From the NCBI GenBank assembly GCA_026745465.1, contig JACYXH010000333.1, forward strand, positions 62,001-126,000: a DNA stretch of 64,000 nucleotides. The letters run 5' to 3'. The notes below the pieces were generated by a model. It had not been told where the DNA came from. It saw only the letters and a program-made list of their open reading frames with translations, and did not search any database. Origin of the DNA: Lota lota. Taxonomy: Eukaryota > Chordata > Actinopteri > Gadiformes > Lotidae. Below are positions 29,694 through 41,735 of the stretch, one piece after another. Both the position numbers and the translations under genes were made by a program. Each line of letters opens with the position of its first letter. Within the stretch, counting starts at the first letter, position 1.

Positions 29694-30834
29694 AAAGAGA
29701 TGGAAATAGCTGTTCCTGAAGATTGCATCTTCTTAATGGTCTAGCTAATATCCAGGGTAGAAAAAATAAATAAATCGTGATTAGAGAAAAAGGAAAAGTG
29801 TGTGTGTCGCACCGGAAATAGCTCTAAAAATATCAGACAACAAAAATTGGCAGCAATTTAAGTTAATTCCTTGGTAATCGCCCTTGGAGAGAGGATGTGA
29901 TCACACAGGTTGGTCTGCAGGAAAACCCTCGTAAACACATCTGGAAACAATGCATAACAGGATCTGTTCAACTTTAAAACGAGGTTCTACCAAAAACTCA
30001 CTGTTTCTACAATGTCAATGTTTTTACACAACAATTAGGAAAATTACAAATGCTACAGTGTACTTATAGTCCTATTGGGTACATCCCGTTTCTATAGTGA
30101 TAGTCCACTAGCATGAGGTCAATGTTATAAATAAATCATAACAAAGCCAATTGTTTAGCTATTGCACAGACGTGCATCCAGTTCTCTGTGTTTACAAATA
30201 TAAATATGTAATTTGCAATTTATATCATAATATGCCTTACATTTCTGTAAGCTCATTGTCTGGAGGAATAATCAGTTAGATAAACAGACAGACCTATCGA
30301 AGTATGTAGACCTCGGAATCATTTTTCTTCTTCTGGAGTTCCCGAAACTAAATATTATTTGCAGTTATTTCTTTATTTTATTTTTAAACAATCAGCGCTT
30401 TATCAATGACATGTTATTCCCGATAACGTTCATAGCTATGAAAGCCATCACGCAATTTTCACCCCTAGTTTGTACCTACTCCCTCTAGTGCTATACTCGG
30501 AGCATTTTAGTGAGATAAAAAAAGAATGTGGTAATTCTACTGTCAGCCATGACTGTTCATTGGTCTGATTCCTAAATTGCAGCTTGGTAGAGAGAGGGGG
30601 AATCCCAGCTAGCTAAAACTGCTGGGGGGGGGGGGGGGGGGGGGGGGTCCACTATTACACTCGCTGGAGAAAATATGGGATTAGGAAGAAAACACCGAAG
30701 TGAATGAAATAATGCACTTGGAAAAATATACAATTTGAAAAAAAATAAATAAATAAAAAGAAATTACATTTATAAAAGGAAAAGAAAAAAGGAAAAGAAA
30801 AAAGAACGGATTTAAACAAAACCGTTTCTTCCCC

Positions 30835-31200
30835 TTTTACATGCTAACGGTTAGCATTGCTAATTATTTCCCCCATGCTTCAGTTAATAATACAGTGTTG
30901 TGAATGTGGTCATATTCAACACATTACTGTAATGACATTGAAATATTCAAATACGTTTAAAGACAATTGCATGCAGCCTATGTTTAAAGGGTAATCATCA
31001 TCGTCGGTTTAGAGTGGGTCACTTCTCTGGCTCCCATCCTAACAAGCATATCATGTTTTCAGCCAAGCTAATTAACTGCATTTCTGCAGACAAGGAGTAA
31101 CAGTGATATTTTCAGAACGCAGCTTTTACAGAATGCATGCATTAACCATAAAAAAAAAAATTCTCTTGCCAGAATCAGATAAAAATACATATAATGGTCA
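30835..31200. promoter_or_regulatory. Candidate conserved non-coding element
   Basis: Complex AT-rich block 11.2-11.6 kb upstream of dlx1a, with gcattgctaattatttccc, cagttaataatacag, caagctaattaactgcattt and gaatgcatgcattaacc. Several palindromic TAATTA cores and two ATGCAT motifs are present. It is the second-best positional candidate for an upstream Dlx1 enhancer. Function is not proven. Confidence 0.38.
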
Positions 31201-31239
31201 GTGCAGGCTGGGGCGAGCATATTGAAATGTGCACAAAAT

Positions 31240-31282
<43 letters not shown>

Positions 31283-31872
31283 ACACAAAGGACCAGCTTA
31301 GCCTCTGACTCATCGTGCTCTTAATTCAGATGAGGACAAATCTGCTTCATTGGAAAACAATGGAGATGGCGTCATACAGTCTGTACAAATTACCAAAAAA
31401 TACACTGAACACAAGTCTATGGGATGGAAGAGTTGAGCAGCGCGTATGACAGGGCATTGGGTGTGGAGTCACTGCCAAGACAAACATTAAGCTAAGCAGT
31501 ACCGGGCTCTGTCTGACCTTATGGAAGTTATTGTGGTCCGTTCAGATACCGTATCGGTTCATGGTGTGCATATTGTAATCCTTCTTCCATTTCGCGACAA
31601 ATGTGAAGTTGAGATCTTAAGAAAGGTTGAAAAATAAATTAAAAAATAAATTAAATGTGTTAGCAACACAATTAAATTCTGAGTCTATTTTTGAGTTTCA
31701 CATCTTTTGTGCTGTTTTAAAGTCACTAACCCACAACTCTAATTACTAGGCTACGTTTTAAAGCCTTCACAACTATTTTCATATCTTCGTTCTATCCTGC
31801 ATTTCTTTTAAGAAACAACAATTTCAACAACCATCATTAAAATCCTGAAAGTCGTGCAGTGAAAACAACCAT

Positions 31873-32211
31873 CTAGGGGGAAAACTCAAAAACACTCAAA
31901 CCCTTTGTTTCCTTTACTTCGAATGTCTTCAAAGCATTAGTATTCTCAACAGAGACATCGTTCCCGAGCAAGTCCTCGTGCAGGCTGTGCAGAGATGAAA
32001 ACTCTCCACTCTGACCTGCTGGCTTAGCACAGGGAACAACTGGTGCACATGTCTCTTCATTAGGGGTGCAGAGGTTGCAAGGTTGATTATACGCAGGCAT
32101 GGAGGCACCTAGATTGCCCCGTGCTCGACCACTTCCAGAGGAAACACCTGCAGAGCGGGACCACATGGTGGAGGGTTTCTGTTGCACTCCTGCAAAAAAA
32201 CTCCTCCTCCA
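31873..32211 (-). CDS. Hypothetical 3'-terminal exon or retrocopy, product unknown
   Basis: On the minus strand a splice-acceptor-like ttttttttgcag|G ends at 32193. It leads into a 106-codon frame that closes with TAG at 31873-31875. The encoded stretch begins GVQQKPSTMWSRSAG and ends KETKGLSVFEFSP. It is non-repetitive with a balanced composition, unlike the simple-repeat frames nearby. An upstream in-frame ATG exists at 32223 but would read through the acceptor. I recognise no domain and found no partner exon or polyadenylation signal close by. It could be a terminal exon of an unplaced gene, a decayed retrocopy or chance. Confidence 0.2.
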   Translation of the reverse strand, partial: WRRSFFAGVQQKPSTMWSRSAGVSSGSGRARGNLGASMPAYNQPCNLCTPNEETCAPVVPCAKPAGQSGEFSSLHSLHEDLLGNDVSVENTNALKTFEVKETKGLSVFEFSP

Positions 32212-32264
32212 CTTTTTATTCATCCCTGATCAACTGAGGGAAGAGGACTGTGGTCCATAGTGGC

Positions 32265-32635
32265 ATAGTGTGTGTGTGTATGTGAATGTGTGTGTGTGTG
32301 TGTGTGTAACTTTGTATGTATGTGTGTGTTTGTGACTGTGTATGTGAATGTGTGTGGGCTTGTGTGTGTGTCTGTATATGACATTATGTCTGTGTGCGTG
32401 CATGTGTCTGTATACGTGAATGTGTGTATGTGTGTGTGTGTGTGTCTGTATATGAGATTATGTGTGAGTGGGTGCATGTGTGTCTCTGTATATGTGAATG
32501 TGTGTGTGAGTGGGTTTGCGTGTGTGTGTCTGTATATGTGATTATGTGTGTGTGTGTGATTATGTGTGCGTGGGGGCGTGTGTCTGTATATGTGAACATG
32601 TGTGTGCGTGTGTGTGTGTGTCTGTGTTTGGGTGG
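32265..32635. repeat. (GT)-rich degenerate array
   Basis: GT dinucleotides broken by repeated modules such as ctgtatatgtga and ttatgtgtg, spaced roughly 40-70 bp. This is a higher-order pattern over a dinucleotide base. Confidence 0.85.
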
Positions 32636-32703
32636 TTCTTCCCGTGAGTCATCCTCTTCTCCAGTTCCTTGGAGGCCCGCGTTGCCGGCAGGTCCTCCGA
32701 TAC

Positions 32704-32707
32704 GTGT

Positions 32708-32752
<45 letters not shown>
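32704..32752. repeat. (GT)n followed by G32
   Basis: Eight or nine GT units run into 32 guanines (32721-32752), the same architecture as at 10421-10469. Confidence 0.95.
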
Positions 32753-33268
32753 CTTCATGCTCCAGGCTGGCTGGTGTCGATCTGGGGGGTAGAGGTGCTG
32801 CTGGTGGTGGGGCTGTTGGTGGGGGTGGTGTTGGTAGGGGTGATGGGGGTGCAGGCCGTGTCGGTGGGCTTCTCCTGGTAGTGTGAGAAAGTTTCTCTCT
32901 GTCGGTGCGCGGCAGCCTGGTTAAATTATCCCCCCAGTGCGGCCCTGCGGACAGCAGCTGGAGAGAGCGAGTGATAATCAGCAGGGGAGGATGTGGAGGG
33001 AGAAGCCCTGAGGGTGGGGGTGCGTGTGTGTGGGGGGGAGGGTGGGGGGGGCGTGTGATCTTACAGGCCCAATCAGAGTGCAAAGTGGAGCCTTGTGGAG
33101 GCCTCATGCGGTGTAACTGCCACACCATCGCCCGCTAAACACTCCAACATCCTGGACACGGAGAGCAGGGCCGCTGCCTGCTTAACCCTTTACAGAGAGA
33201 GTGTGTGTGTGTGTGTGTGTGTGTATCATTTGCTTGTCAACGCGATAATCAGCATGGGGGGGCAGCAG

Positions 33269-33269
<1 letters not shown>

Positions 33270-33317
<48 letters not shown>
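33270..33317. repeat. C48 homopolymer
   Basis: Forty-eight consecutive cytosines, the longest homopolymer in the window. Confidence 0.95.
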
Positions 33318-33318
<1 letters not shown>

Positions 33319-34428
33319 TGTTAGGGGGGCTGTTACTCTCGCCGGAGAGAAGGGCCGACCAGGAGCTCTTCAGTGTTCAGCAGAGTGTCGATGTACCGGA
33401 ACATTCTTCTGCTCGTTATCTCAGGACCAGGCGGATCGAACCAAATGTGGATAAACATGGGGGTTATGAATAATGAATGCTGATGAAAGTCGACATTTGT
33501 TGTTAATTGCGTGTAACTTAATAACTTACTTCTTTTTTTTATCGAATAATGTAAAGATATGCTTTTCGTTGGTTTTTTGTGTGACAAAACACAATAGAAA
33601 AACAGTTTCTGTGGATTGTTAAATGCTGCCGTGCCGTTCCATGGGGTCAGATGATAGCGGTGTTGTCATGGCTGTATGAAGTCCCTGTTTGACGCGGCCT
33701 GAAGCACCGATTCTATATTGTCTGTCACACGTATGAAAACGCAATTCCCCTTGACAGCGTTACATAGAGCACCATTGTGCCCGGAAACTCATTCTCTGGC
33801 CTTTTGTCTGGATCGTAGCAAGACTTTCTCAGGCCTGGGGAAGTTAAAGGGGGGGGGGGGGGGGGGGGGGGGGAGGGAGAGAGAAGAATTCTGCACAGCC
33901 TCCTTGCCTCAGAAATTCTGCCAGCGCTACAACAGAACCAGCAGAGCATCTTACAGTAACAGACCATTACATACGGTAACAGAATCAATCACTCCCCAGA
34001 CAGCTCAGCTCCGTCGGCCCACAGTTGCTACGCCAAACATTTTTGTTTTCTGTCATGGAAACGTTGGACCAGAAGCAGCATGGCGACCCCTAAACCGTAT
34101 GATTTATGGTCAGGGTTTGGATCGAGTCGTTAAATGATCACAGTGGATTATCTTGGCAGCAAGAGTAATATAATATAATATATTTTCCTTTGGGCTAAGC
34201 ATTGACCATCTGTCTTTTGTTGCGGTTCTTTTTTTAACTTTATTACTGTGAATCTATAATGACATTACTCATGAAGCTGACAGGCGAAATAATGTCAAAA
34301 ATGCATTGGTTCAAGGAATCAGTACGAACCAGCCGATGTACCTCACACATCGACATTAATATCTCAGAACTGAGAGTGTGCATGTTATTATCAATGTGCC
34401 ATAATTCCACCTTTCCAATCCCATAAAA

Positions 34429-34477
34429 AGGTGGTGGTGGGTGGTGGTGGTGGTGGTGGTGGTGGTGGTGGTGGTGG
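34429..34477. repeat. (GGT)n trinucleotide repeat
   Basis: About 16 GGT/GTG units with one imperfection. Polyhistidine and polyproline frames across it are artefacts. Confidence 0.92.
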
Positions 34478-34606
34478 CCTTTGCTCATGCAGAGCAAGAG
34501 CCCACATCAGCTGATTACAGCTCTGAGGCCTGGCGGCTGTTCTGCAGGTGATGAAGTAGCGATTCAGGTAGAGCAACAGGCTTCCTCATTGTTATCAACC
34601 ACAGCC

Positions 34607-34657
<51 letters not shown>

Positions 34658-35176
34658 ACGCGTGTGTGTGTACGTGCATGTGTGTGGGCCTGCATCTCTG
34701 CTATAGCGTCCCCTTTACCCCAGCCATCGCATCGGCTAAACGACCGAGCCTCCAGAGCCTGACTCACTCACATGGTACCTCCGGGCCGGGCCCAGGCCCA
34801 GAAGCGACTTAGCGCTGGCCGGTGTAAGAGGTGACCAGGCAGGGCTACCAGCCGACCGTCCCCAGGCAGACGGAGAGCTGCGGGCCTCCAGCCCACAGGG
34901 GTTAACCTCTCGGTCTGCCAAGCAAAATACTGCAAGAGCCGCGCAATTACGGAGACAGCCAAAGGCCAGGCGCAATTTTCAAAGCTATTTACACAGTTAG
35001 AATCCCCCTGCCCTGCAGATATGCCAAGAGTAGGCAGAATGGAGATAGCATGATGTGGGATGGGGATGGCTTTCCAATGCCTCGCGTTAGTCTTTAGCAT
35101 TATTGACAACGGAATCAATCTTACTTTGTGTATCAACATGAATTGAGCAACTGTACTATGTGTTTTCTTTCTCTTT

Positions 35177-35231
<55 letters not shown>

Positions 35232-35983
35232 TATGTATATTTGTATATATTTTATCTCGTTTTTTTTAAATATATATATATATACTTAACTTTCATATGG
35301 TGTGCACATTTAAATATATATATAGGAGCACTGCACCGACTCACCAGGGGGTAGAACTGGGCCACTTTTTGTATACTGCTTTATATATGTACTCTAGTGT
35401 AAACATTTAAATATATATTGGTTTTTTTTATATAGTATATTTGTATATGGTATATATAAACTTTTTATAAACATATATATATATATGTGTATGTTTATAT
35501 AGTTTTACCCCCTGGGGTGGTGGGAGCTCCCCAGGGGTCTTGGGGGGGTGAGGGGCCTCTGCAGCCTCTAACCCACACAGCTGGTCCCCAGGTCTGGAGC
35601 CTCACCAGAGCTCCGCAGAGCCGGGGGGCTCGAAGCTGGACTTATAATAACAACATGCGGGACCCGGGTCAGACTCAGCCGTGACCCGCCCCATCACAGC
35701 ACCAGAACCTGGACAGCAGCCAGGACCCACACCCAGGCTGGGGGGAGTGGGTGGGGAGGGACATGGTGGGATTCTGCGGTCTCCTTTCACTTCCTGTCCT
35801 GTGACTTATGGTTATTATAGTTCTGTTTTTTAATTTTTTTATAAAGACCTCTATGCAGTGGAGATCATGATGGTACACATTGCTTGCGGCTTCTGAGAGA
35901 TCTGAAATACAAATGAAAATCTGAGCGCGCGTATGTTCTATCTGCTGCACAGAGAGGACAGTGGGTGACTGGATGCTGAGCTG

Positions 35984-36390
35984 ATGCTAGCGTGCTAAAG
36001 GCCTGTAGCGTCTCAGAGCATGCTAGCGTGCTTAAGGCCTGTTGCGTCTCAAGGCATGCTAGCGTGCTAAAGGCCTGTAGCATCTCAGAGCATGCTAGCG
36101 TGCTTAAGGCCTGTTGCGTCTCAAAGCATGCTAGCGTGCTAAAAGCCTGTAGCATCTCAGAGCATGCTAGCGTGCTTAAGGCCTGTTGCGTCTCAAAGCC
36201 TGCTAGCGTGCTTAAGGCCTGTTGCGTCTCAAAGCCTGCTAGCGTGCTTAAGGCCTGTTGCGTCTCAAAGCCTGCTAGCGTGCTTAAGGCCTGTTGCGTC
36301 TCAAAGCACGCTAGTGTGCTAAAGGCCTGTAGCATCTCAGACCATTCTAGCGTGGTGAAGTCGCGTTGCGCCTCAGAGCATGCTAGCGCT
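35984..36390. repeat. 36-bp minisatellite, ~11 copies, two unit types
   Basis: Each unit contains the near-palindrome agcatgctagcgtgct plus a variable half. Type A reads ctaaaggcctgtagc and type B reads cttaaggcctgttgc. The order is A B A B A B B B B A plus one divergent copy, so a 72-bp dimer was the unit in the left part. Because 36 is divisible by 3, both strands carry long open frames (136 and 156 codons), which are not taken as genes. Confidence 0.95.
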
Positions 36391-36620
36391 ATGTGTTTGT
36401 AGCCGGTATAAAGGCACAGTAGTCCACCTCAGCATCCTCTCTCCCTCTCTCTCTCTGAAAGCTTACATATCTTTAATCACACAATCTGGCTGAATCTCCA
36501 GCAGACTAAAATAATAACAGCTTTTACAACTCCGGCTGGTTCTCCTATGGAGGACACGGTTCTAACGATTTCTGCAAAAGACTAAGGCCCACTTGGAGAA
36601 AGAGGGAGGGACAGAGACGC

Positions 36621-36721
<101 letters not shown>

Positions 36722-37439
36722 GTGGGTAGGGGGTACTTGGCCCTAATTAGCACTGAGCATCTGGTAAATGTCAGCATGTCTCTGTATGCAGCATTCCTGT
36801 TGACTTAGTTAGCTGGGCTGTGATTGGACGGAGCCTGGGAGAGGACCACAACATGGAGATGCATGGTCCCAGGGGGGTTGTGTTCATGTACTATGAGTGG
36901 CACGGACGTAACTTCAGAGCTCTGGTCACTGGGTCCTGAGTCCTAAGCGTGTCGGGTGTCTCATGGGGTTTCTGTAGATCTACAGAAACAGAGCGACCCT
37001 TCCCCCCCCCCCCCCCCCCCACCCCCCCCCCCCCCCCCCCCCCCCACCCCCCAGCAAGTATTTATATAACTTCTTGTGGTAAATGGTTGCAATAGAAACC
37101 ACGGCCATCAGATTGGGAGAAAAACATGAATTTCTTTAGCTGAGCAAATGTTGACTGGAAATCAGATTTTCATTCTGATGTTATACTGAGATTCGAAGTG
37201 AACTACACTAGTTCTTAGACTCTCACAGTGTTATTATTACTCAGATAAATATCCGAACAGAAAACAAACTGCTCTTGGTTGCGAGGTTTTCTGGGGTACA
37301 TCAATGTTTGTGTGTAGAGTTACCACTGGGAACCTGAATAACACATTTCTTTCATGTAACTTCTCGTCAGTTGAGTCACTATTCGCACCGAGAAGAAAAA
37401 ACAGCAGAAACCCAAAGCAGTAGCAAGTAGACAAGTAGA

Positions 37440-37760
37440 CCCCAGTGCGGCCAATCAGAGCTCCCGATCTGCAACGTGACGAGATTACGCAGTCTTCCTG
37501 TCTCCCCGTCGCGATTGCATCTCAGCCCGCCTGCGCACGGACTCCCTCCCAGTAAACCCTCTGATAGCCCAGCGCCAATTACAGGCCAAATGGGACCAGT
37601 TTAATGAGAAAACGACATCTAGATAGGACGCGTTCAGCCCAGTCCACCGCACGGCTCATTTAAGAGATTAATGTTGGAGCTGCCCCTGTAATACAGGAAA
37701 GTTGGGCTTGATAAATAATAGCCAATCAGGGAAGCCATTCATCTACAGTTGAAAACATCA
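37440..37760. promoter_or_regulatory. Candidate conserved non-coding element
   Basis: Repeat-free, with ccaatcagagctcccg, gccaattacaggcc, gtttaatgagaaaacg, aagagattaatgttgg and agccaatcagggaag. CCAAT and ATTA motifs recur. Located 17.8-18.2 kb upstream of dlx1a. Function is inferred only from composition. Confidence 0.3.
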
Positions 37761-38215
37761 GTCAACCATTGTTTGTTTTTTTACTGATTATGCATCGCTT
37801 CAACAAGTTAAAAATGAAAACACTGTCAAGGCTTTCTACACATACACTCCATACTTATAGTATATACTATATATACACAGTATGTACTTATACCCTTAGT
37901 ATATATATATATATATATACCTACAGAGTAAAACCAGGCCTCTTCAGATTTGCACCAACGTTGTATTTAAGTCTCCAACTTCCTCCACAACTTCATTGAA
38001 TGAGGAACATTTCATGGACTGAATGAGTAACGAATGTTGAAAAATCTTGGATTCATTCATCGCCACACGTCTATTTGAGTGATGTGTGGTCCTTTGTAGT
38101 AGTCATTATATAAATAATTATAATGTAACGACTAGTATAATTAATTTAGGCTGAGGTTGATATTGAATGGGTGAAATGGAAGAGATCTGTATGCACGCGC
38201 ACACACAGGACGAAA

Positions 38216-38342
<127 letters not shown>

Positions 38343-39134
38343 CTCTCTCTTTCTCTCTCACTGTCAATCATCATGACGTAACGTCCTATATTGCTTCCCT
38401 TTTGCTAACACAAAAAGGTAATTCACTGAAACAAACACTTGATTCAAAGTTTCCAGCCCGGGAAATGTTGACAAGTTAATCGAGGGCGAGAGCAACCGCA
38501 AGCAGGACTTGGGGCTCCCCAGAGACGGGTCTCCTGTCGACCACGCTCCCTGCACCTCCGCTCAAATCCTCACATCCTCCACTTGACCCAACCGCCATAT
38601 CTGCAGCACCATCTCCGCCGGTCCCCTCCACCCCGCTGCCCTCCGACAGACGATTAAAAGATGGGAAACGGGTGGGGGTTCTCTTACAGTGTTTTGGTCC
38701 GCGTTGTCAGCACATCAAACATTAGCTTAAAGAGAAGACGTTTAGCGGAGAACGGGACGGCCCCGGCGTCCATTGAAGGCAGGGGAGCCTTCAGCTGCCT
38801 CGGGGAAGGTGGGTAACCGAGACGCACAACAGAAACACGATAAAAGGATGAAGACTGGGTTTAACTTTCCTACTCTCTCTCCTCCTCCGTCTCTCCCTCG
38901 CTCTCCCCTGGGAACCCGGGGCCTGTAAGACGTTGGGAGTCCTTCCACGCAGGTATCGTGTTCAGCGGGTCTCTCTGTACATCTGGGAGCTGATCCAAAC
39001 CCCGCGCCGTCCGTCCGTCTGTCTGTCGAAGAGCAACCGGGAGGCGCCACCCGGTAACAGTAGCAGACACGCTAACAGGTGAAACCGAATAGTCAAGTGA
39101 AGTTTGATATTGTCCCATTCTCTCTCTCTCCCCC

Positions 39135-39135
<1 letters not shown>

Positions 39136-39166
<31 letters not shown>
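39136..39166. repeat. C31 run
   Basis: Thirty-one consecutive cytosines preceded by a TC tract and a short C run. Confidence 0.95.
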
Positions 39167-39167
<1 letters not shown>

Positions 39168-39699
39168 CCCCTCTCGTTAATGTTGGGCCAATGCACATGT
39201 CATGATTAAGGTTATTAGGTGAATTATGTGCCTTTCAAGTGGAAATTAAATATAGTTTATTGTGCTCAACTCAACACTGAAGCCCGATTTGGAAACTACC
39301 CCAAGTACATCCAGTTGAACGTTTACCACTATATACTCAAATATACTGAGCTTTTAATGCATTTTCTCCATTTAAAAAGACATTCTCCCCTTTTTGCCCA
39401 CTATTCAATGACTGATCTCACCAATATATAGCTAAATGTTGACTCTAGAGTAGTAACAAAAGGGTTATTGGTCATAAAAGCTTTACAATCCGTTTATGGA
39501 AACCAAGTAAAACCGCAAACTGAATTTTGAGAAGAGATGAATACATAAAAAACCTTTAGGGCAACAAAAGCTGAACCACCAACACAGTCAAATCATTGCA
39601 TTGCGGATTAAATGCACGTTTGCACCTTAATATAAGATAAACTCTTTTCCATTTGATACCGATAGAAGTAGGTTAAAAAATCTCAAGTAGCGTGTTCAT

Positions 39700-39880
39700 T
39701 TAGTATATTGATCTTCCACTAATGTAAAACACGAAATGATCAACGTATTCCCGAATGTGACAGTTCAGGGTGAGTCTAATAATTAGGTATTTCCTGCTAA
39801 TTAGGACAGATTGTCTACTTTGATAGAAAACTTCAATGTATCCACAAAGCTGGCCATTTATTTATCCTGTGTCAAGTCAA
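39700..39880. promoter_or_regulatory. Candidate conserved non-coding element
   Basis: Contains gtctaataattaggtattt, cctgctaattaggacag, ctactttgatag (a TCF/LEF-like site) and catttatttatcctg. The duplicated AATTAGG motif, 20 bp apart, suggests paired homeodomain binding. Inference only. Confidence 0.3.
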
Positions 39881-40207
39881 GACTAAATCCATGAGGAGGT
39901 TCATGAATCAGTTGTTTGCTGTTCTTGTGCAAGCAGGTGTACTGGGCATAGATGCATTAACAAAGCTGCATGCATGTGTGTGTGAGGGGAGGTGGAGAAG
40001 AGGGGGTATGGTGTAATTAGCTTCTGTAAACACCAATGTGCGGTCTGGGGGAGCATATGGGGGTTCCAGAAAACCCTTCGGATGACTGAACAGACTGGGC
40101 AACGTCACTCCGGCCTCCAGCCCCCCCCTGGCCGTCTGAGACTCTGACAGGACCTGATCCTTATCTGCACACTGGTTACAGTAGTTGGTCCCCTTTGGCC
40201 AAGCGTG

Positions 40208-40337
<130 letters not shown>

Positions 40338-40539
40338 CCCCCAAAAGGAGTGGGGAGTAGAAGTTGGTGCAGGACAGAATGCGCACAGCCCCCCAGGTTA
40401 AAACAGAGAAGCACCGGGGATTACTCCCCTTGTGGTGTAATGGAGTGGCTCCCATCAGGCTGAATCTGAACCATCGAGGGCTTCGGAGGTTTTACTCTGG
40501 TTTGTTCAAGTAGGGGAGAGAGAAAAAAAAGTATGAACC

Positions 40540-40850
40540 TAGCAGGCTTCATTTAGCGGCTACGTGTTAAAGTATCGAATGACGGCCATTCAGCAGGGTG
40601 ATCAGCACAAGTGGGGCAGCGCGGCGCCACAAAGGCTTTTAAATTGAAAACCATAACGCTCATTAGTGCAGTACTCCACGTCGATGGCAATCACAAGTTG
40701 CGTTGCGGCCGGCGAGGCTGAACAGAGTGCGCCGCTGAAATGATTCAAATAAATCAAATAAATAAGAGACGCAGCCTCTGACTACAGCGTTGCTCAGCCC
40801 GAGTAACGTGAAAGGCTTTCCACCACGAACCGTCTAAATGGAGATGCTAC
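40540..40850. promoter_or_regulatory. Candidate conserved non-coding element near the hat1 3' end
   Basis: Repeat-free block with cttcatttagcggctacg, ggcttttaaattgaaaacc, cgctcattagtgcag, gatggcaatcacaag and three ataaat units near 40750. It lies 0.9-1.2 kb beyond the hat1 stop, so part could instead be hat1 3'UTR. Confidence 0.28.
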
Positions 40851-40916
40851 AAATCATCGTGAATATAGAGTATATTCATCACTACACTGGGTTCTATTGC
40901 ATCATTCTAGATGTTT

Positions 40917-40922
40917 TTATTT
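40917..40922 (-). terminator. Possible polyadenylation signal for hat1
   Basis: TTTATT on the plus strand reads AATAAA on the hat1 strand, about 815 nt after the stop. No nearer canonical signal was noticed. The transcript end is not established. Confidence 0.35.
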
Positions 40923-41693
40923 GACATCCCCGAAAACAACATTGAGAGTGACTGCATTTGGTGTCCACTCGAAGTACACGAATGTACATTGACAACCGAT
41001 CAGTACCAAAGTCCAAAACAACTGACTTAGAAACGAAGGAAGAAGAGAAACAGCTGGAGCAATATACAAAACCTTTTTTAATTTCTGTATGAAGTGCTCC
41101 GAAACAAAACACAAAGTTTTCCTCGTTTCTTTTCATTTTTTGACAGAGGGCGAAGGACTCGTCTAGTGAAGGGAGAAGAAGAGATCCTGTTCTCGCTTGG
41201 ATGAAGCACATCACTTGCGATGAGTCGTTACAAAAGAAGAAATACAAATAAAAATCCACCGGAGCTCATCGTGCGTCCGACACACAGAACAAGAGAGCGG
41301 TTCTCCTCCCCCTCGCTCCCCACGCCCATGCGGTCGTCTCCCACTCTGCTGTACGTGTCTTCAGTCAACACCTGTGGGACAGGACAGGAGATCCGCACTT
41401 CAAACTGAAATGTCAGAGTAGGAAACTTCTAAGTACACAGCCGGAGGGAGGGAGGGAGGAAGGGAGAGAGAGAGAGAGAGAGAGAGAGGCTTCTCCCCGT
41501 AATCTAGCGACGGTACACATCCTAAACCCAACTAAATGAATCCGTAAGACTTGTCGGAAAAAAGAAACCTGTGATCAGTCGCTGTCAGGAGCGCGTCTGG
41601 TTGAGACAGTCTGTGGCTATAGGGGCTTTGTACAGAGGGGAGGGGGGGGGGGGGTGACCCCAACACACCACCGATCCCATGGTGGGTTTCCAT

Positions 41694-41723
<30 letters not shown>
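41694..41723 (-). repeat. C30 run (sense) immediately after the hat1 stop
   Basis: Thirty guanines on the plus strand give C30 in hat1 mRNA, starting 12 nt after the stop codon. A second run of 13 follows at 41642-41654. Confidence 0.96.
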
Positions 41724-41724
<1 letters not shown>

Positions 41725-41735
41725 GGCCGGCGTGC

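Larger units (their letters stand above)
19856..31872. other. Upstream dlx1a domain, gene-poor
   Basis: No coding exon was recognised on either strand over 12 kb. Long repeats are (CA)n 21107-21169, (GAA)n 21228-21257, (TA)n 24104-24134, C27 24287-24313, G25 24419-24443, C20 25152-25171, (GT)n/(CA)n 25678-25840, C21 25960-25980, (TA)n 26985-27082, GATA array 27095-27560, C22 28731-28752, (GT)n 29623-29688, G24 30624-30647 and (CA)n 31243-31280. Islands of complex sequence between them are listed as candidate conserved elements. Confidence 0.55.

Noticed and set aside
35865-36402. 156-codon minus and 136-codon plus frames with 12-residue repeats
   Set aside because: They arise from the 36-bp minisatellite, with both strands open at once. 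No gene context.
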